Below are positions 7,589-14,162 of a stretch of 40,184 nucleotides of DNA, one piece after another. The DNA is from an uncultured Bacteroidales bacterium. Its GTDB lineage: Bacteria; Bacteroidota; Bacteroidia; Bacteroidales; WCHB1-69. The notes beneath the pieces were generated by a model. That model did not search any database, was not told where the DNA came from, and saw nothing but the letters and a program-made list of their open reading frames with translations. The stretch is taken from NCBI GenBank assembly GCA_905235135.1, contig CAJOKR010000058.1:1-40184 (forward strand), read 5' to 3'. How positions within the stretch are numbered: position 1 is the first letter of the stretch; the number at the start of each line of letters is the position of its first letter. The translations under genes were made by a program, and so were the position numbers.

Positions 7589-8431
7589 ATGTCCCGAGGC
7601 AAAACCACATGCAAAGTCCTGAAAGAGGTGCGGCGGAAGATCGCCGACGCCAATGGTATCCCGTTGCAGGAGCGCGAGTGCACGCACACGGGCGACTGCG
7701 CGGGCACGTGTCCCTATTGCGAGTCGGAGGTGCGCTATCTCGAACGCGAACTTTCCAAACGCAAGAGCCTCGGCAAGGCAGTGGCGGTGGCGGGAATTGC
7801 GGTAGCGGCGGTGTCGATGACGGGGCCGGCTACCGCACAGCCAGTAAGCGCGCCTGCGGATAGTCAAATCCGGCAATGTGATACAATCCCGCCAATGATG
7901 GGGATTATACCTGTGGCGGTGGATACGACGAAAACCGACAGCGATCTTGATGCTCAGATAGATACAGTGAGTATCGAATTCACTCCGCCAGATTTTTTGT
8001 GGCAAGGGACTTCGTCAGCGACGATTAGAATCACCCGAAACCTTTGGCGTTTCCCTTCTGAGTATGGCACGCTGAGATCCTATTTGCATAAAGAGCTGAA
8101 AAAGAACCCGGAATTGCGGGCTTGGCTCAAAGAAAAGGCAAAGCAGGAGCGATTGAAAAAGAATAACATCGAGGCAAGGATCATTGCCAAAGAAAGTAAG
8201 AAGAATAGTCGTTTTAAATCCAAAGAAAACTCCTTTTTGTTGCAAATCAACCAAGAAGGGGAAGTCGTGGGTGTATGGTTGCGATATGACCGGGATAATG
8301 ATGAAGATTGGCGGATGAGCGAAGCCTTTTACCGCATCATCGACAATATGCCCCGCTGGACACTCAACCCCAGAAAATCCAAACCTACAGAAATAGTGGG
8401 ACAAGAGTATTCCCGCCGGATGTTGCGATAG
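7589..8431 (+). CDS. Cys-capped TonB-like membrane protein, copy 2
   Basis: A 280-residue paralogue of the 5868-6662 protein. The first 75 residues are nearly identical (about 68 of 75), including Cys8 and Cys31-x5-Cys37-x3-Cys41-x2-Cys44. The hydrophobic segment (~61-84) ends ATAQ. After a divergent linker it repeats the basic module (WRFPSEYGTL then SYLHKELKKNPELRAWL) and ends with a diverged TonB-C-like domain (INQEGEVVGVWLRYD, IIDNMPRW). The cap is far better conserved than the periplasmic part, which suggests that the cap has the constrained function or that gene conversion keeps it uniform. Second gene of the phosphoribosyltransferase operon. No energy-coupling or receptor gene is nearby, so the transport role is unproven. 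Confidence 0.7.
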   Translation: MSRGKTTCKVLKEVRRKIADANGIPLQERECTHTGDCAGTCPYCESEVRYLERELSKRKSLGKAVAVAGIAVAAVSMTGPATAQPVSAPADSQIRQCDTIPPMMGIIPVAVDTTKTDSDLDAQIDTVSIEFTPPDFLWQGTSSATIRITRNLWRFPSEYGTLRSYLHKELKKNPELRAWLKEKAKQERLKKNNIEARIIAKESKKNSRFKSKENSFLLQINQEGEVVGVWLRYDRDNDEDWRMSEAFYRIIDNMPRWTLNPRKSKPTEIVGQEYSRRMLR

Positions 8432-8476
8432 GGGGCACTTCCCCACGTATCGTCCTTCATCGCTGTTTCATCGTCC

Positions 8477-8506
8477 TTTCATCGCTTTTCATCGCTTTTC
8501 ATCGCT
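8477..8506. repeat. Three decamer repeats TTTCATCGCT at the end of the HsdR-N-like gene
   Basis: Three exact tandem copies with a 10-nt period. On the minus strand they encode the last residues (KSDEKR) and the stop of the gene at 8479-8919, so the C-terminus is repeat-derived. Confidence 0.7.
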
Positions 8507-8919
8507 TTCTCATCCTCCAATTCTCTTATCCTCTTATCCTCAAAGTCGATCTCAAACACCCTCTGTTCCACCCCGTTCGTGACGCACAGCAGCGGTGCCT
8601 TCAGGATGCTGTTGTAGCGGCCGGCCTGCTCCACGACCTTTTGCGTGAGCTTTATGTGCGGGGCCTTGCACTCGACCACCATATACGGGTTCAGATCGTC
8701 GTCGAAGACCACAAGGTCGTAACGCTGGGTCATCCCGTTGACGGTCACAGCGTGCTCCACCGAGAGGTGCGAGAGTGGCAATCCCTTGACGTTTAGCAGG
8801 TAGAGGATGAAGACCTGCCGCACGCGCTCCTCGGGGGTCATCACCACCCACTTCTGCCGCACGGGGTCGAAGACCTCCTGCTGCGAACCTTCACCGCGAA
8901 CTTTCAGGGTGTAGGCCAT
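8479..8919 (-). CDS. HsdR N-terminal-like (PD-(D/E)XK) nuclease domain protein
   Basis: A 146-residue protein read from the ATG at 8919, only 2 nt after the stop of nspC; a longer frame running back into nspC is out-of-frame artefact. It resembles the stand-alone type I restriction HsdR N-terminal domain common in Bacteroidota. It has a PEERVRQVFILYLL helix, then a nuclease-like core with RYDLVVFDDDLNPYMVVECKAP (written here as two overlapping pieces: RYDLVVFDDDLNP and PYMVVECKAP), whose Asp and Glu-x-Lys fit the PD-(D/E)XK pattern. No HsdS, HsdM or helicase part is present, so this is not a complete restriction system. Function in this family is unsettled. It is translated with nspC from a shared transcript. 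Confidence 0.75.
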   Translation of the reverse strand: MAYTLKVRGEGSQQEVFDPVRQKWVVMTPEERVRQVFILYLLNVKGLPLSHLSVEHAVTVNGMTQRYDLVVFDDDLNPYMVVECKAPHIKLTQKVVEQAGRYNSILKAPLLCVTNGVEQRVFEIDFEDKRIRELEDEKAMKSDEKR

Positions 8920-8921
8920 CG

Positions 8922-10076
8922 TTATCCCAATTTTGCTTTGTAGGAGGCGTAATCCCCAGGTTGCGCCAACATTTCGAAATTGCCGTCTGTGTGGATGACC
9001 CCGATGGCGGGGTGCGCCACCCCGTTGAAAAAGGTGGTCTTCACCATCGTGTAGTGGATCATGTCGTCGAAGACGATGCGGTCGCCAAGTTCCAACGGCT
9101 CGGAGAACGCGAAGTCGCCCATGCCGATGAAGTCGCCGGCCAAGCAGGAGCAACCGCCCAAACGATAGACGTGCTTGCTGTTTTCGTCGGGTTCGGTGGC
9201 GCCAAGAACCGTCGGCTTGTAGGGCATTTCCAGACAGTCGGGCATGTGGCAGGCGAAAGAGACGTTGAGCATCGCGATCTTGATGCCTTTGTTTTCCACG
9301 ATGTCCTCCACGGTGGAGGTCAGCACGCCGGTCTGCCAGCCCACGGCCTCGCCCGGTTCGAGGATCACCTCCTCCAAGTTCGGGTAACGACTGCGGAAGT
9401 CCTGCAGCAGCCCGATGAGGTGCGGGATGTCGTAGTCGGCGCGGGTGATATGGTGGCCGCCGCCCATGTTGAACCACTTGCACTGGCGGATGAGGTCGGA
9501 GAACTTCTCCTCCGTAGCCTTCAGGCAGCGTTCGAGGGCGTAGCTGTCGTTCTCGCAGAGTACGTGGAAGTGCAGACCCTCAATGCCTTCGGGCAGCGTG
9601 TCGGGCATGTCGTCGCGCAGGATACCCAAGCGCGAACCCGGCACAGCGGGATTGTAAAGGTCGGTCTCAATCTCCGAATATTCGGGGTTGATGCGCAGAC
9701 CGAGGCTCACCTTCTTGGGGAAGGCGGCAGCCTGTGCACGGAACCGCTCGTACTGTGTCAACGAGTTGAACGTCAGGTGACTGCTGTACATGAGCAGCTG
9801 TTCGAAGTCCTGGTCGGTATAGACGGGGGCGTAGGTGTGCGCCTCGCAGCCCATCTCCTCGGCGATGAGCCGCGCCTCGTTCAGGGAACTGGCGGTCGCG
9901 CCGCTGAGGTATTCTCGAATGAGCGGGAACGACGGCCAGAAGGCGTAGCCTTTCAGGGCACAGATGATGCGCACGCCGGCCTCTTTCTGCACGAGATCCA
10001 GCAGCTGCAAATTTGCTAACAGAGCCTCTTCGGAGAGGATGTAGCAGGGGGAGGGGAGGGAGTCGTATTGGTTCAT
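8922..10076 (-). CDS. nspC: Carboxynorspermidine decarboxylase NspC
   Basis: A 384-residue PLP enzyme of the alanine racemase/ornithine decarboxylase fold. It decarboxylates carboxyspermidine or carboxynorspermidine in the alternative spermidine pathway of gut bacteria. Visible: PLP lysine in CALKGYAFW (Lys42), the glycine-rich phosphate loop FNMGGGHHI, EPGEAVGWQTG, and the C-terminal catalytic Cys region GGCSCLAGD followed by GDRIVFDDMIHYTMVK. Length and motifs are those of the family. The partner carboxyspermidine dehydrogenase is not in the window. The ATG at 10076 is preceded by five heptamer repeats forming the leader from the -7 box at 10129. The 3' neighbour (8479-8919) starts 2 nt after its stop, so the two are an operon. 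Confidence 0.92.
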   Translation of the reverse strand: MNQYDSLPSPCYILSEEALLANLQLLDLVQKEAGVRIICALKGYAFWPSFPLIREYLSGATASSLNEARLIAEEMGCEAHTYAPVYTDQDFEQLLMYSSHLTFNSLTQYERFRAQAAAFPKKVSLGLRINPEYSEIETDLYNPAVPGSRLGILRDDMPDTLPEGIEGLHFHVLCENDSYALERCLKATEEKFSDLIRQCKWFNMGGGHHITRADYDIPHLIGLLQDFRSRYPNLEEVILEPGEAVGWQTGVLTSTVEDIVENKGIKIAMLNVSFACHMPDCLEMPYKPTVLGATEPDENSKHVYRLGGCSCLAGDFIGMGDFAFSEPLELGDRIVFDDMIHYTMVKTTFFNGVAHPAIGVIHTDGNFEMLAQPGDYASYKAKLG

Positions 10077-10111
10077 AGTTAATGGTTGATAGTTTAAGGT
10101 CTAAGGTTTAA
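10077..10111. repeat. Five degenerate 7-nt repeats forming the nspC leader
   Basis: Plus-strand units: AGTTAAT, GGTTGAT, AGTTTAA, GGTCTAA, GGTTTAA. The array starts on the base next to the nspC start codon and fills most of the leader between promoter and ATG. Period 7 is exact although units differ. Confidence 0.75.
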
Positions 10112-10128
10112 TGAGATTTTTTGAAAGC

Positions 10129-10137
10129 GCAAAATTA
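10129..10137 (-). promoter_or_regulatory. Promoter -7 box for nspC
   Basis: Minus strand reads TAATTTTGC. It lies about 52 nt upstream of the nspC ATG, with the heptamer array in between. Confidence 0.65.
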
Positions 10138-10215
10138 CAAAAATGAGGAGTTGCGTCTCCGTGAGTTGCGCACGTTTGAGGGCTATTGTTTGATTCACAA
10201 ATTGTAGTGTTTCAT

Positions 10216-10593
10216 TTATAAAATATAGTCTTTGATGAACTTACTGGTTTGTGGTAACCCACTGGTATGATCATAACGGAAAATTTCTACTGTACCATGG
10301 AGATTGTTTCCATAGGTGGCTTTCTGACTTTTATACACGCTGTCACAAACCGCAATCACCTGATTGTCAACCGGTTCATTCACGCCTTGGTCAGGCGCAA
10401 CAATGGTTTCGATAGCTTTGGCAAATTCAATGAGAACTTTTGCAGGTACTGAACCGTCTTCACCTACGTAAGCAAGGTTACCTGTGGCCTCATAAAAGTA
10501 CAGTGTGTCATTTTCGTGCTTACAAGATGAGAAAAGCAGCATTGTTACCGCGCAACATAAAATGACAGCAATCGTAAAGAATCTTTTTTTCAT
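10216..10593 (-). CDS. Small lipoprotein of unknown function
   Basis: A 125-residue protein with a lipoprotein signal: basic start MKKR, hydrophobic stretch, and the lipobox LFSSC with Cys24. The mature part carries a possible short domain (LYFYEATGNLAYVGEDGSVP, then a helix KVLIEFAKAIETIV) that I do not recognise. Expected to be anchored in the outer or inner membrane. It is a single gene; its promoter is not clear in the AT-rich region upstream. Confidence 0.7.
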   Translation of the reverse strand: MKKRFFTIAVILCCAVTMLLFSSCKHENDTLYFYEATGNLAYVGEDGSVPAKVLIEFAKAIETIVAPDQGVNEPVDNQVIAVCDSVYKSQKATYGNNLHGTVEIFRYDHTSGLPQTSKFIKDYIL

Positions 10594-10921
10594 CTTTTTA
10601 ATTCAATGGACTTCTATTGTTATTTAATCTTCACGTTGTTTCTACAAAGGATGTGAAGCCCTTTAACATTCTATGTGAAGAACAACGCTACAAAAAATTT
10701 ATATAATGTTTGTTGTTTGGTTCGTGTGATATTTTGTTTTGTGTTTTTTGTGATCAGGAAAACCAAATATTCCAGATTTCACTTTTTGGGAAATATATGT
10801 TAAAATCAAAAATCAAGGGATGAGATCAGAATGCTGCAGATAATAAATGTTTAGTAATCCTTATCTATAAGCATATTTTTTGTCCCCCATAAAACGGGAT
10901 TTTTTTCGGATTCCACATCAT
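10594..10921. other. AT-rich intergenic region, no gene seen
   Basis: Holds the upstream region of the minus-strand lipoprotein. CTTCAC at 10629-10634 can pair with GTGAAG at 10653-10658, and ATGTGAAG recurs at 10673-10680. A TCCC/GGGA hairpin followed by a T-run lies near 10883-10908 on the plus strand, with no plus-strand gene ahead of it. I see no coding sequence and no recognised RNA. Confidence 0.5.
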
Positions 10922-11134
10922 TTATGAATTGTTCTCCACGAGTTTCCCGATAGTGAAAAATACCATCCAAAAGATGAGGACGCTGCCGCCAACCATGGTC
11001 ATGACGTTGCCGCCGGACCATTTGCATAACAAAAACAGGATGCCTAACACGAAGACAATCAATGCATAAATCAGCAGCTTTTTCATAAATGCCTTATATC
11101 CGGCGGAATGAATCAAATCTTTAATACTGGCCAT
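10922..11134 (-). CDS. Small membrane protein of unknown function
   Basis: 70 residues from the ATG at 11134; the longer frame to 11167 would run through the promoter. A short polar start (MASIKDLIHSAGYKAFMKK) is followed by two hydrophobic segments at about 20-37 (LLIYALIVFVLGILFLL) and 45-63 (MTMVGGSVLIFWMVFFTIG), so a two-pass inner-membrane protein is likely. No family recognised. It has its own promoter. Confidence 0.65.
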   Translation of the reverse strand: MASIKDLIHSAGYKAFMKKLLIYALIVFVLGILFLLCKWSGGNVMTMVGGSVLIFWMVFFTIGKLVENNS

Positions 11135-11155
11135 AATGATGATTATTTTGAAAGC

Positions 11156-11164
11156 GCAAAAGTA
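11156..11164 (-). promoter_or_regulatory. Promoter -7 box for the small membrane protein gene
   Basis: Minus strand reads TACTTTTGC, 21 nt upstream of the ATG at 11134. The flank GCGCTTTCA is shared with the nspC promoter. Confidence 0.65.
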
Positions 11165-11242
11165 CAAAAAAAGTGGTATGGCTATCTCAGCATATCTCGC
11201 GTAATTTTATCTCCGCGTATCTCGCGTATCTGCACGTATTTT

Positions 11243-11397
11243 ATTCTTTATTCTTCATTCTTCATTCTTCATTCTTCATTCTTCATTCTTCATTCTTCAT
11301 TCTTCATTCTTCATTCTTCATTCTTCATTCTTCATTCTTCATTCTTCCATTCTTCATTCTTCATTCTTCATTCTTCATTCTTCATTCTTCATTCTTT
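11243..11397. repeat. 22-copy heptanucleotide array (unit ATTCTTC)
   Basis: ATTCTTT at 11243, fourteen exact ATTCTTC units 11250-11347, one extra C, six more exact units 11349-11390, and ATTCTTT at 11391. It lies directly against the stop codon (11399) of the decayed winged-helix gene. Long near-perfect arrays like this are prone to length change. The open frames across it are artefacts of a 21-nt (7-codon) period. Confidence 0.95.
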
Positions 11398-11398
11398 A

Positions 11399-11928
11399 TT
11401 ATCCAACCGGATAGTACCCGCCTCTCTTCTTGCTGCCGGTGTATTCGATAAGTCCTTTCTTCTTGAGTTCAAAGAGGCAGCGATCCATGGTGGTTTGCGA
11501 ATAGGAGGTATGGGAAATGAGTTCCGTGGAGCGGCAACCGGGATGCTCTTTGATGTAGTTGAGTACAGCGTCAAGCTTCTCTTTCGGTGGTACAGACGGA
11601 CCTTTTTTGCCTTTTTCTTCTTCGCTTTCCAGCTGTGACTCCTTCTTCTCTTCAATGTCAGCGTGCAGATATTCATCGATGGTGGCTGCAATCTGAGGGG
11701 CTCTTTTGGTGTCCAATGGGAAGGAGAGGGGAGCTTCTGACCGAAACAGGTTCTTCAGGGTCACAGCCTTCCCGTCGCATGAGGCGATGTACTGGAAAGG
11801 GACGATGACGGAAGCGGATATACGGATGAATTCTTTGTTCCCGAGATGTTCTCCAAGTATTTGATACTACAATAGCGGGTGTATTTGATGCCATCAACCG
11901 TAATGCCCCAAAACGCTTTTTTGGGGTA
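11399..11928 (-). pseudogene. Decayed gene with C-terminal winged helix
   Basis: An open frame from a GTG at 11764 to 11399 ends in a winged-helix-like domain (KLDAVLNYIKEHPG, then helix-turn-helix STELISHTSYSQTTMDRCLF, then wing YTGSKKRGGYY). The GTG is probably an internal Val: the same protein continues upstream as FIRISASVIVPFQYIASCDG, and after a frameshift near 11830-11840 as KAFWGITVDGIKYTRYCSI back to a stop at 11929-11931, with no ATG. So at least one frameshift and loss of the true start are visible. A charged, low-complexity stretch (EEKKESQLESEEEKGKK) links the two parts. Possibly a transcription regulator; unrecognised. If the frameshift is a sequencing error, the N-terminus is still missing. 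Confidence 0.6.
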
Positions 11929-12056
11929 TTAAATTTTTATTTGTATGTAAGATACTGATTGTCAAGTACTAATCATCATTTTAAGGTTGTTGCATTTTGT
12001 TGAAACGTCATATTTTTGGTTGAGAGGGAACATATTTCTGCTGTGAAGGATAAAAA

Positions 12057-12092
12057 TGTTCGGAAATTAATGGTAATTTTGCGGCCGAAAAA
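12057..12092 (+). promoter_or_regulatory. Promoter, twin of the one at 12510-12545
   Basis: Contains -7 box TAATTTTGC (12074-12082) preceded by TGTTCGGAAATTAATGG. The whole 36-bp stretch matches 12510-12545 at 32 positions. It gives a leader of about 145 nt to the lipoprotein at 12236. An inverted repeat TCTTCG/CGAAGA lies in that leader near 12160-12186. Confidence 0.65.
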
Positions 12093-12235
12093 TAAACAAC
12101 AAATTTGATATTTCTAAAAAATAACGTACTGAACCCATTAACGAAGGTGGTTGCCGATATCTTCGTGACACGGACTTCCGCGAAGAGGATCACAATCATC
12201 CATATTATATCATCCAGAAGTCCTTTGAGAATAAA

Positions 12236-12454
12236 ATGAAAAAAGTATTGGTTTTATTGTCCGCAGTTTTCATGCTGGCAGTTGTGTCCACCTCTTGCAA
12301 CAAAACGGGTTGCCATTGCTATGTCAAAACGGATGTCACACACATCACACCACCCGCTTACGAAGATGAGACTTCAACCAAAGCAGAGTGCAAGGCTATG
12401 CAAGACAAACTCAATGAAGAGGCAGGCATGGACTTCTACAGATGCAACCAGTAA
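12236..12454 (+). CDS. Small Cys-rich lipoprotein
   Basis: 72 residues with a lipoprotein signal (MKKVLVLLSAVFMLAVVSTSC, lipid Cys21). The mature ~50 residues have four more Cys (CHC near 26-28, one in KAECKAM and one in YRCNQ), which suggests disulphides or metal binding in the periplasm. No family recognised. The frame is open upstream for 37 codons to 12125 without a start codon. Single gene, with a hairpin terminator after the stop. Confidence 0.7.
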   Translation: MKKVLVLLSAVFMLAVVSTSCNKTGCHCYVKTDVTHITPPAYEDETSTKAECKAMQDKLNEEAGMDFYRCNQ

Positions 12455-12465
12455 CACTACGGATG

Positions 12466-12500
12466 AAAGCGGCGGGCGAAACTGACACGTCCGCCGCTTT
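12466..12500 (+). terminator. GC-rich hairpin after the 12236 lipoprotein
   Basis: AAAGCGGCGG (12466-12475) pairs perfectly with CCGCCGCTTT (12491-12500). There is no strong T-run after it, so termination is likely but not certain. Confidence 0.6.
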
Positions 12501-12509
12501 GGCTATAAT

Positions 12510-12545
12510 TGTTCGGATATTAATGGTATTTTTGCAGCCGTAAAA
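12510..12545 (+). promoter_or_regulatory. Promoter, twin of the one at 12057-12092
   Basis: Contains -7 box TATTTTTGC (12527-12535) and the shared upstream block TGTTCGGATATTAATGG. It drives the secreted protein starting at 12566. Confidence 0.65.
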
Positions 12546-12565
12546 TCGAAAATGTTTTGTTGATT

Positions 12566-13336
12566 ATGAAGAAAAATAGATTCTTTTTAGCTTTGACGCT
12601 CCTGTTTTTCATGCTCGGGGGCCGCGCACAAACCCTTGTCCCGAACGGACCGGAAACTGAAATTGAGGACGGCGCACGCCTAAGCGTATTAGGCGAAGAC
12701 GAGCACTATCTTTATCTGTGCGGTGTCAAGAAAGGTTGGTACGACACGGATGATGACATGTACATCACTGTTTATGACAAACAAAAGAATGTCATAGCCG
12801 TGGAGCATGAAATAGATGAGGATTATGAGTTCAGGACTGCCTATTTGCGGGGAAATGACGCGGTGCTTCTTGGCTATAAATACAATAAGAAGACCAAAAG
12901 TGTGGATTATTTCGAGGCTGCGTTCCCGGTTATGGAGAAGAAACACAAGAAGATTGTCCGTAATACAATCTATAGTGTGCCAGCAGAAGGGGAAAAACTC
13001 GCCGCGGCACTCATATTGCGATCTTCCGGCGACAACAGGACTGTTTTCGTAACATACACCAAGCCGAACAACTCTAAAACGGATGGTTATTACCTTGACC
13101 TGCAGGTCGTTGACGCGGAAGGTAACACGCTTAATCACGCACAGAAAGACTTTACCGGTCCAAGTCCATACCACTTGAACGGATTCTTGACGAACAACGG
13201 AGCTGTTTTCATCGAGGAATTGGCGCAGAGTGGGAAAAATGTTCATTGGGGCACGGGGATGGTGGCCTTCTCATCTGGGACGGCTCATCGCTATCTTACG
13301 GTAACAGCCGCCGGTAATGTTGTCCCCGTGAACTGA
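12566..13336 (+). CDS. Secreted protein of unknown function, N-terminal part (frameshifted)
   Basis: The ATG at 12566 (MKKNRFFLALTLLFFMLGG, cleavage probably after GRA) gives a good signal peptide; the upstream TTG at 12557 is less likely. The body is rich in short beta-strand patterns (HYLYLCGVKKGWYD, MYITVYDKQKNV, GYYLDLQVVDAEGNTL) like a beta-propeller. The sense passes into the -1 frame near 13324, at a CCCC run in GTT GTC CCC GTG; one extra C there would join it to 13375-14070 in one protein of about 500 residues. The last few residues (VN) are out-of-frame. No function recognised. Confidence 0.7.
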   Translation: MKKNRFFLALTLLFFMLGGRAQTLVPNGPETEIEDGARLSVLGEDEHYLYLCGVKKGWYDTDDDMYITVYDKQKNVIAVEHEIDEDYEFRTAYLRGNDAVLLGYKYNKKTKSVDYFEAAFPVMEKKHKKIVRNTIYSVPAEGEKLAAALILRSSGDNRTVFVTYTKPNNSKTDGYYLDLQVVDAEGNTLNHAQKDFTGPSPYHLNGFLTNNGAVFIEELAQSGKNVHWGTGMVAFSSGTAHRYLTVTAAGNVVPVN

Positions 13337-13374
13337 CGGACAACAGCAGGGAAATCACCAATCCTAAGGCAGGG

Positions 13375-14070
13375 TTGTTGCCTGGGAAAAGCGACCGGTT
13401 CTTCATCTTTGGAGAGACAAAAGAGGGCGTGGCAACCATCTTGGTTGATGAAGAAGGGGAACTGCAGAGTGAAAACTTCTTCGAAACGGAAAAGCCGTCT
13501 GTTCCCGAAAATATCTCATACGAAACGGAAATGAAGGATATGGGTTTTGTGCCCGGCAAGGTTTTGTCCTTGCAAGATGGTCGCGTTATGGTGCTGACCT
13601 ATCGTCATTTGCAGGAGATGTGGTCAGACGGCAGAGCTGTCCACATCAACAACTATTATCAGAATATTTACTTGTATCTGTTTGACAACAAGGGCGATAT
13701 GCTGAATAACACCGTTTTTCCCTACTCCTGTGTTGACGGTGGAGGTAACCATCAAGACATTCCTGAGGTTTTCGAGTGGAAGGGTGATGTTTGGTTGTTA
13801 TACAATGGGAACAAGAATAATTACGGAAGCCGGAAGCCCAGCAAATGGAATCGGCTGGTTTTCACGAAGCCTGAACCCCGTTGCATCGTGATGGGCCGTG
13901 TGGAAAACGACTTGAATTTCGAACCCAAAATCCTTTATGCACCAGCCAATCCGAATAAGACCATGTCATACGGAGAGTATTTCGACCAATTGATCAAAGT
14001 GACGGACGACGCGGTCTATTTCCTGATGTATCGCAAATCGGACAACTATATTGACAGAATCACGGAGTAG
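13375..14070 (+). CDS. Secreted protein of unknown function, C-terminal part (frameshifted)
   Basis: Continuation of the 12566 gene. The nominal TTG start at 13375 is internal: the frame reads back as LTDNSREITNPKAG to about 13330. Strand-rich repeats continue (RFFIFGETKEGVATILVDEE, VLSLQDGRVMVLTYRHL, NIYLYLFDNKGDML, DVWLLYNGNKNNYG), again like propeller blades, ending near a DAVYFLMYRKSDNY strand. No catalytic motif seen. The gene is followed by a promoter for a second secreted protein of similar style, so the two may be related in role. Confidence 0.65.
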   Translation: MLPGKSDRFFIFGETKEGVATILVDEEGELQSENFFETEKPSVPENISYETEMKDMGFVPGKVLSLQDGRVMVLTYRHLQEMWSDGRAVHINNYYQNIYLYLFDNKGDMLNNTVFPYSCVDGGGNHQDIPEVFEWKGDVWLLYNGNKNNYGSRKPSKWNRLVFTKPEPRCIVMGRVENDLNFEPKILYAPANPNKTMSYGEYFDQLIKVTDDAVYFLMYRKSDNYIDRITE

Positions 14071-14125
14071 GACATAGATAGGGGTTACGTATCGTGCAAA
14101 CTGCATAATTACAAAATTATTTTTG

Positions 14126-14134
14126 TATCTTCGC
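14126..14134 (+). promoter_or_regulatory. Promoter -7 box for the 14163-16588 operon
   Basis: TATCTTCGC, one mismatch from TAnnTTTGC; an overlapping TATTTTTG at 14119 is an alternative. It lies 28 nt before the ATG. Confidence 0.5.
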
Positions 14135-14162
14135 GGCATCATTGTCAATTTAACAACGGGTT

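Noticed and set aside
8479..8919. Type I restriction-modification system
   Set aside because: Only an HsdR N-terminal-like domain is present; HsdM, HsdS and the helicase part are absent.
8961..10019. Plus-strand open frame (352 codons) opposite nspC
   Set aside because: Antisense shadow of a well-conserved enzyme; composition is Val/His/Gly-rich and no motif was seen.
11243..11397. CRISPR array
   Set aside because: Units are 7 nt with no spacers and no cas genes nearby.
11108..11638. Plus-strand frames across the ATTCTTC array
   Set aside because: The repeated FILHSSF residues are a translation of the 7-nt repeat, so the frame is not a gene.
11891..11931. Terminator at CCCCAAAACG/CTTTTTTGGGG
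   Set aside because: The mirror is imperfect and lies inside the decayed winged-helix frame; no upstream gene needs it.
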